DNA of 42,374 nucleotides from IMG/VR virus record IMGVR_UViG_3300031576_000130, positions 1 through 42,374 of that record, one strand, 5' to 3'. This DNA is from a virus. The first letter of the stretch is position 1. Every line of letters begins with the position of its first letter. A program made the position numbers and the translations under genes. This document shows positions 38,188 through 42,374 of the stretch, one piece after another. The notes under the pieces are model-generated. The model had not been told where the DNA came from, searched no databases, and saw only the letters and a program-made list of their open reading frames with translations.

Positions 38188-38274
38188 CTCTACGGCATCC
38201 GCCCCCTTGGGTCTGGCACACCCTTAACAGTGCGTCACGGGGCGTAACCCGGCCACACCCAGGCCGGATGGGTA
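38188..38274 (+). ncRNA. Structured intergenic RNA segment
   Basis: Several short inverted repeats lie between the tRNA and the terminator, including CCGGCC/GGCCGG (38249-38254 with 38262-38267, 7-base loop) and GGGT/ACCC near 38209-38223. No gene is open here. The segment may be a tRNA 3' trailer with processing signals, an attachment region or a small RNA ended by the adjacent terminator. Confidence 0.4.
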
Positions 38275-38326
38275 GGTGAGGGCGCACCTGGTGTTGGCTA
38301 AGCCCCCAGGGGCACCCTCACCTTTT
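38275..38326 (+). terminator. Intrinsic terminator downstream of the tRNA
   Basis: GGTGAGGG (38275-38282) pairs with CCCTCACC (38315-38322), with an inner CCTGG/CCAGG and GGC/GCC stem, followed by TTTT (38323-38326). It separates the promoter-proximal gene and tRNA from the virion genes. Downstream genes would need read-through or another promoter. Confidence 0.72.
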
Positions 38327-38339
38327 ATCTCGGAGGAGC

Positions 38340-38699
38340 ATGGCAACCGCAGCGCTGACCGCGACGTTCCTCGCCCAGGTCCAGGGCGGGGACACGGGCA
38401 CCCAGAACGTCTCGATCACCTGGGCGATCACGTCCCCCCTGGAGATCGTCTACGAGCAGGTCCTGACCCAGGGGGCGTTCAACGCGGTCGTCCTCCCGTC
38501 GACGCTCGCGACCCTCGTCGTAGTCATCCCTCCGACGACGAACACCCAGGCGGTCACCCTTAAGGGGCTGACCGGCGACACCGGGACGCCCTTGAACGTG
38601 AGCCTGCCGACGATCCTCGCGGTCCCTTCCGGGACGTCCGGGCTCGGACTGACCCTCGGCGCCGGCTCGAACCAGAAGTTCAAGTTTCGGCTCATCTAA
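38340..38699 (+). CDS. Small beta-rich virion-type protein
   Basis: This 119-residue protein follows CGGAGGAG. It is Thr/Val/Gly-rich. The segment IPPTTNTQAVTLKGLTGDTG is echoed in the next gene (VPAPNNTTSITVKGVAGDTG), so the two are tandem paralogues. No Cys, no membrane span. Likely an exposed head or tail decoration, by composition and module. Confidence 0.7.
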   Translation: MATAALTATFLAQVQGGDTGTQNVSITWAITSPLEIVYEQVLTQGAFNAVVLPSTLATLVVVIPPTTNTQAVTLKGLTGDTGTPLNVSLPTILAVPSGTSGLGLTLGAGSNQKFKFRLI

Positions 38700-38734
38700 C
38701 GGCGCATCTAACGGCTCAGACAGGAGACACAGGA

Positions 38735-39046
38735 ATGCAGGCGTCACAGCTCGGTCGACTCCAGAACCTACTGCGGTCGTGCGCCCCGTCGGGGGGCGAC
38801 ACGCTCCTCTCGTCCGGGGCGAACACCCTTACCGTCCCGTCCGGCTCGGACATCGTCCTGATCGTCCCGGCGCCGAACAACACGACGTCGATCACCGTCA
38901 AGGGCGTCGCCGGGGACACCGGCGTCGCCGCCGTGACGAACTTCCCGATCGTCCTGACCCTCGCGTCCGGAAACATCGTCCTCACGGTCGGCGCCGACGT
39001 CCGGGTCCAGCTCCTCTGGGGCAAGACCAGCGCCCTGTCGTCCTAG
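38735..39046 (+). CDS. Small beta-rich virion-type protein, paralogue of 38340
   Basis: This is a 103-residue protein. After a 25-residue helical N-terminus, the beta domain with VPAPNNTTSITVKGVAGDTG matches the preceding gene in its core. AGGAGACACAGG lies before ATG 38735. Probably a virion surface protein; both may form a mixed complex. Confidence 0.7.
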   Translation: MQASQLGRLQNLLRSCAPSGGDTLLSSGANTLTVPSGSDIVLIVPAPNNTTSITVKGVAGDTGVAAVTNFPIVLTLASGNIVLTVGADVRVQLLWGKTSALSS

Positions 39047-39055
39047 GAAGAGCCG

Positions 39056-39421
39056 ATGGCGACCATCCAGCACACGACCGAGAACATCGTCGGCGGGACG
39101 ATCCGGGTCACCTGGGCGAACCTGACGACGACGAACAACGTCGGCACCCCCGTCGAGGCCCCGGACCACACCTTCAAGGAGGTCCAGGTCAAGGGGACGT
39201 TCGGTGTCGGCGGGAACGTCAACATCGAGGGCTCGCTCGACGACGGGACGACCTGGGCGACGCTCAACGACGCCCAAGGCAACGCGCTCGCCGTCGCGGC
39301 GGCGAAGATCGAGCGGGTCCAGGAGTCGACGGCGACCGTCCGGCCGAGCGTCTCCGCGGGCGACGGGACGACGAGCCTGACCGTCGTCATGATCCTCAAG
39401 CTGGAGAACGTGCTATCATGA
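39056..39421 (+). CDS. Beta-rich virion-type protein, 121 residues
   Basis: AGGAAGAG precedes ATG 39056. Segments such as TIRVTWANLTTTNN, VQVKGTFGVGGNVNIEGSLD and DDGTTWATLND look like a small jelly-roll or Ig-like domain. The stop overlaps the next ATG (ATGA). Likely a tail or head appendage part. Confidence 0.7.
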   Translation: MATIQHTTENIVGGTIRVTWANLTTTNNVGTPVEAPDHTFKEVQVKGTFGVGGNVNIEGSLDDGTTWATLNDAQGNALAVAAAKIERVQESTATVRPSVSAGDGTTSLTVVMILKLENVLS

Positions 39422-39858
39422 GCGCGGTCAACGACATCGTTCGCCTCGGGGAACAGCTGAAGGCGGCGCAGGAGAAGGTCGACCGGCTCGGCTCCCTCGA
39501 GCAGGCGGTCGAAGAGACGGAGGCGCGACTCGCGACGCTCCGGGCGGCGGAGGCCGAGTCGGCCAAGAGTCTCGACGTCGCGGCCGAGACCAGAGCACAC
39601 CTCCTGGAGGAAGCGGACAAGAGCGCGGCAAAGGTCGTCGATCTCGCGAACGCAGAGAGCCTCGAGATCCACGAGGAAGCCCACGTGACCGCGGCGAAGA
39701 TCACCGATGAAGCGAACGCGCGAGCGCAGGACGCGCTCCGGACCGCAGACGCGGCCGAGGCGCGGGTCGCCGCCCTCGAGTCCGAGGAGACCCGGCTCTC
39801 CCAGCACGTCAACGACCTCCGCGCCGAGCTCGAGTCGATCCGCCGGAAGCTCGTCTAG
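39418..39858 (+). CDS. Coiled-coil protein
   Basis: This is a 146-residue protein from ATG 39418, the ATGA junction. Almost the whole chain is a heptad-rich charged helix (LKAAQEKVDRLGSLEQAVEE to VNDLRAELESIRRKL). A trimeric or dimeric stalk between small beta proteins and the fibre is plausible. It was chosen over a much longer shadow frame that opens at 38779. Confidence 0.75.
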   Translation: MSAVNDIVRLGEQLKAAQEKVDRLGSLEQAVEETEARLATLRAAEAESAKSLDVAAETRAHLLEEADKSAAKVVDLANAESLEIHEEAHVTAAKITDEANARAQDALRTADAAEARVAALESEETRLSQHVNDLRAELESIRRKLV

Positions 39859-39868
39859 GAGATCCCTG

Positions 39869-40207
39869 GTGAGCTCGGTTGTCACCAGCCGACTCGCGCT
39901 TCTCGAGGTCCCGATCGACTTCGTCGCGACGGGGGACAACACCCTCGTCGCGGGGGTCGCCGGCGCCTCCGTCCGCGCCTACCACCTCTTCCTCGTCGTC
40001 TCGGCCGCGACGACCCTCACGTTCAAGCGCGGGGGTACCAGCCTCAGCGGCCCGATGGCGATGACCGCGAACGGCTCCGTCGTCCTCGACTTCGTCGGCC
40101 AGCCCTGGCTGACGACCGCGGACGGCGAGGCCCTCGTCCTCAGTCAGTCCGGGACCGCGCAGGTCTCGGGCCAGCTCGGCTACACCCAGATCCTCACGTC
40201 GGCGTAA
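39869..40207 (+). CDS. Beta-rich virion-type protein, 112 residues
   Basis: GTG 39869 follows GGAG eight bases upstream. The protein, SRLALLEVPIDFVATGDNTL then GASVRAYHLFLVVSAATTLT and TFKRGGTSLSGPM, reads as alternating strands. It ends four bases before the fibre gene. A fibre-associated or decoration protein, inferred from place and composition. Confidence 0.7.
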   Translation: MSSVVTSRLALLEVPIDFVATGDNTLVAGVAGASVRAYHLFLVVSAATTLTFKRGGTSLSGPMAMTANGSVVLDFVGQPWLTTADGEALVLSQSGTAQVSGQLGYTQILTSA

Positions 40208-40211
40208 CCCC

Positions 40212-41801
40212 GTGTCCCACATCGTCAACCCGGCCGCCTCGAACCCGGGGACGGTCACGTCCGTCGCCGGCGGCGTCGGGATCACGAACACGCCGGAGCC
40301 GATCACCGGCGCCGGGACCGTCGACCTCGACATCAACTCGCTCACCAGCGAGACCGCGCTCGCCGCGGGCGACCTCTTCCCGTTCCTCGACGTCTCGATC
40401 AGCCTCGCGCCGTCGTCTCAGCGGAAGGTCACGCACGCGAACCTAGAGGCGAGCCTCAGCCTCAACAACCTCCTCGGCACCCTGTCGCCGGCGAAGGGCG
40501 GGACCGGGCTGTCCTCGGTCACGGCGAACTCGGTCCTCTCCGGGAACGTCGCCGGGACGGCGATCGAGTACCGGAGCCTGACGACCCTGACCCCGGCCTC
40601 CCTGGCGATCACGCCCGGCGCCGGCATCTTCGGCTTCTCGCTCGACGCCGACCTCGACGCGTTCGCGACCCTCGGGACGACCGGGCTCGTCGTCCGCGGC
40701 GGCGCTGGGTCGTTCGCGACCCGGTCTATCGCCGTCTCCGGCGGCCTGCTCACGATCGCGAACGGCGACGGGATCTCCGCGAACCCGACCGTCGGCCTCC
40801 TGAACTCGGCGATAGACCACGGCGCCCTCAGCGGACTCGCGGACGACGACCACGCGCAGTACCTCCGCCTCGCCGGCCGGACCGGGACGACGAACGACCC
40901 GACGCTCTCGACGTCGACGACGGGCTCGATCACCGGGTCGTCCGGCGGCGCCGCGAACCACCTCGATCTCTTCGCGAACACGACGGCCCTCGCCCCGGCC
41001 AATGCCGGCCGGGTCCGCCCCCGCGAGCGGATCAAGTTCACCGACAACTGGACGTTCACGGCGAACTACACCGGCGACGGGCTGATCGACGGCCGGCCGA
41101 CGGTGACGATCACCGGCGCGGGCCTCGTCGCCTTCCCCGGCTTCTTCTACCAGCCGACGATCGTCTACAACACGAGCCAGGCCCTCAGTCAGTGCCCCGC
41201 GTTCAACGGCGCCCCGGTCTACCGGACGAGCGCGACGGGGCTGAACGACCTCCTGACCGTCTTCGGCGGGTACATCTCCAGCCCGCAGTACCAGCAGAAC
41301 GCCGGCGCCGGCTCGACCGGGACGACCGCGCACCTGAGCGGCTACTTCTCCGAGCTGACGGCGAGCCGGACGTCGACCGGGACCGGGACGGTCACCCGGG
41401 CCGCGCACCACTGGATGGCCGCGGGCTCGATCGGCGCCGGGATCACGGTGACCGACTTCAACGGGCTCTTCCTGACGAACCCGTCGAACGCCGGGACGAT
41501 CACGACGCTGACCGGGGTCGAGATCGCCGCACTGACCTCGGGCGGGACGAACCTCTCCCTCCGCTCCGCCGGGACCGGCGTCGCGATGCGTCACGCGGGG
41601 TCCGCCGTCTTCGGCGCGAACGCGGCGCCGACGAACGCCTCGGTCGGCCTCGAGCTGTCCTCGACGACGAAGGCGCTCCTCGTCTCCCGGATGACGACGG
41701 CCCAGCGAGACGCGCTGACCGCGACGAACGGGATGATCATCTACAACACGACGACGAATACCTTTCAGGGGCGGGCCGGCGGGGCGTGGGGTGCCGTCTG
41801 A
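40212..41801 (+). CDS. Tail fibre / receptor-binding protein
   Basis: This is a 529-residue protein from GTG 40212. It contains phrases typical of tail fibres: LSPAKGGTGLSSVTANSVLS (about 92-111), DHGALSGLADDDHAQYLRLA (near 210), and a C-terminal TTKALLVSRMTTAQRDAL followed by NGMIIYNTTTNTFQGRAGGA. The last is a common fibre or chaperone-like end. It likely contacts the host surface. The stop overlaps the next ATG (TGATG). Confidence 0.88.
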   Translation: MSHIVNPAASNPGTVTSVAGGVGITNTPEPITGAGTVDLDINSLTSETALAAGDLFPFLDVSISLAPSSQRKVTHANLEASLSLNNLLGTLSPAKGGTGLSSVTANSVLSGNVAGTAIEYRSLTTLTPASLAITPGAGIFGFSLDADLDAFATLGTTGLVVRGGAGSFATRSIAVSGGLLTIANGDGISANPTVGLLNSAIDHGALSGLADDDHAQYLRLAGRTGTTNDPTLSTSTTGSITGSSGGAANHLDLFANTTALAPANAGRVRPRERIKFTDNWTFTANYTGDGLIDGRPTVTITGAGLVAFPGFFYQPTIVYNTSQALSQCPAFNGAPVYRTSATGLNDLLTVFGGYISSPQYQQNAGAGSTGTTAHLSGYFSELTASRTSTGTGTVTRAAHHWMAAGSIGAGITVTDFNGLFLTNPSNAGTITTLTGVEIAALTSGGTNLSLRSAGTGVAMRHAGSAVFGANAAPTNASVGLELSSTTKALLVSRMTTAQRDALTATNGMIIYNTTTNTFQGRAGGAWGAV

Positions 41802-42316
41802 TGGCGTTCCTCTACACGAGTACGAACAATGCGACGGTCACGGCGACAACGACGGAAGGGACCCTCCTCGCTCCGGGTAATGGGGTTCTCACACTACCCG
41901 GCGGTGAGCTAACGGTCGGAACGCTCCTCCGCATATCCGTCCGTGGATTCTTCGTCGGGGTCGCGCTCACGCCGACCCTACAGCTCCGCGTGCGAGTGAA
42001 CGACGGGACGACTAATCACGTGATCGGAGACACAGGAGCGCAGGTGATGGGCGTCGGTTCGGTCGGCCGCGGGTTCAGTATCGACTTCGGCTTCGTCTAC
42101 ACCGCCGTCGGGGGGTTTGGGGCGATCAAGGCGGAGGGTCGTGCGATCATAGCGCTCACGGCGACGACAGCGGCCCCCTGGGACATGGCGAACGGCGGAG
42201 TTGGCCTGATCGACACGTCCGTCGCCAACACCATCGACGTCACCGCTCAGTGGAGCGCGGCAGCGGGTAACTCGATCCGTGCGCGCGTCTCGACAGTCGA
42301 AATCGCCAACACATAG
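41801..42316 (+). CDS. Virion-type beta protein downstream of the fibre gene
   Basis: This is a 171-residue protein coupled to the fibre gene. It is Thr/Val/Gly-rich with strands throughout (ATVTATTTEGTLLAPGNGVL, LLRISVRGFFVGVALT, LQLRVRVNDGTTNHVIG). It uses A/T-ending codons more than the fibre gene. Phage genes in this place often form a baseplate or fibre cap, and no family was recognised. The final 105 bases lie in the terminal repeat. Confidence 0.75.
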   Translation: MAFLYTSTNNATVTATTTEGTLLAPGNGVLTLPGGELTVGTLLRISVRGFFVGVALTPTLQLRVRVNDGTTNHVIGDTGAQVMGVGSVGRGFSIDFGFVYTAVGGFGAIKAEGRAIIALTATTAAPWDMANGGVGLIDTSVANTIDVTAQWSAAAGNSIRARVSTVEIANT

Positions 42317-42374
42317 GAGAGTTACGATGCCGTTCACGACCAAACAGCGCGACCAACTCTTCGCTATCTTCCTC
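42211..42374. repeat. Terminal direct repeat, right copy
   Basis: This matches bases 1-164 except for c at 42248 against a at 38. It closes the map: the gene beginning at 42327 continues at 165. Confidence 0.95.
42327..42374 (+). CDS. Start of the small protein continued at 117-413
   Basis: The first 16 codons (from ATG 42327, AGGAG upstream at 42315-42319) are identical to those of the gene at 117, cut off by the window edge. Same gene, not a second copy. Confidence 0.9.
   Translation, partial: MPFTTKQRDQLFAIFL

Noticed and set aside
38663-38712. Short duplication around the stop of the 38340 gene
   Set aside because: A real 14-base near repeat (catctaacgg), but too short to interpret.

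Overview
This window is an essentially complete genome of a temperate, short-tailed (podovirus-like) bacteriophage of a high-GC bacterium. The first 164 bases recur at the end (42211-42374) with one mismatch, so the molecule is circular or terminally redundant, with a unit of about 42,210 bp. One virion gene (41801-42316) and one small gene (from 117 / 42327) cross the arbitrary ends. Codons are strongly biased to G/C in third positions, GTG starts are common, and ATGA or GTGA stop/start overlaps join many genes. The host cannot be named from the sequence. The lysozyme, a consensus sigma-70-type promoter and Shine-Dalgarno sites show only that it is a bacterium.

Layout. The plus strand carries the late module. 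It starts at a strong promoter (37650-37678), runs through a Met-CAU tRNA, small virion proteins, a coiled-coil protein and a tail fibre, and crosses the ends. It then continues with terminase large subunit, portal, scaffold, major capsid protein, tail adaptor and tail nozzle, a collagen-like appendage protein, a GNAT acetyltransferase, three internal/ejection proteins (the last with a C-terminal lytic transglycosylase domain) and a lysis cassette (small membrane protein, GH24 lysozyme, holin-like protein). No tape measure or sheath gene is present, which together with the ejection proteins argues for a short tail. A double hairpin at 20929-20981 ends this module against the convergent minus-strand module.

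The minus strand (37486 down to 20962) is the early, lysogeny, replication and metabolism module. It holds small early genes, a DUF7227-like protein, a DUF932 protein, a tyrosine integrase, an alanine-rich repeat protein, a primase-polymerase/helicase, a RecB/Cas4-like nuclease, family A DNA polymerase and many tiny coupled genes. After the polymerase come a DUF4406 (nucleoside deoxyribosyltransferase-like) protein, a CitE/HpcH-type lyase, a frameshifted small gene and a DUF5664 (dATP/dGTP diphosphohydrolase-type) protein.

Points of interest. A CitE-like CoA-lyase/aldolase with intact catalytic residues is embedded by ATGA coupling among nucleotide-metabolism genes. The tRNA has initiator hallmarks and an extra base in its T stem. 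A promoter places its predicted start site on a GTG codon (leaderless mRNA) and carries a dyad. A 29-unit Ser-Ala-Ala-X repeat protein is present. Two homing-type endonucleases (LAGLIDADG after the capsid gene, endonuclease VII/HNH beside the polymerase) have probably invaded. The polymerase has leucine at the Pol I 762 position, a state linked in virioplankton surveys with temperate phages. No RNA polymerase, recognisable small terminase or PurZ was found. All family names are recalled from sequence motifs; no database was searched.
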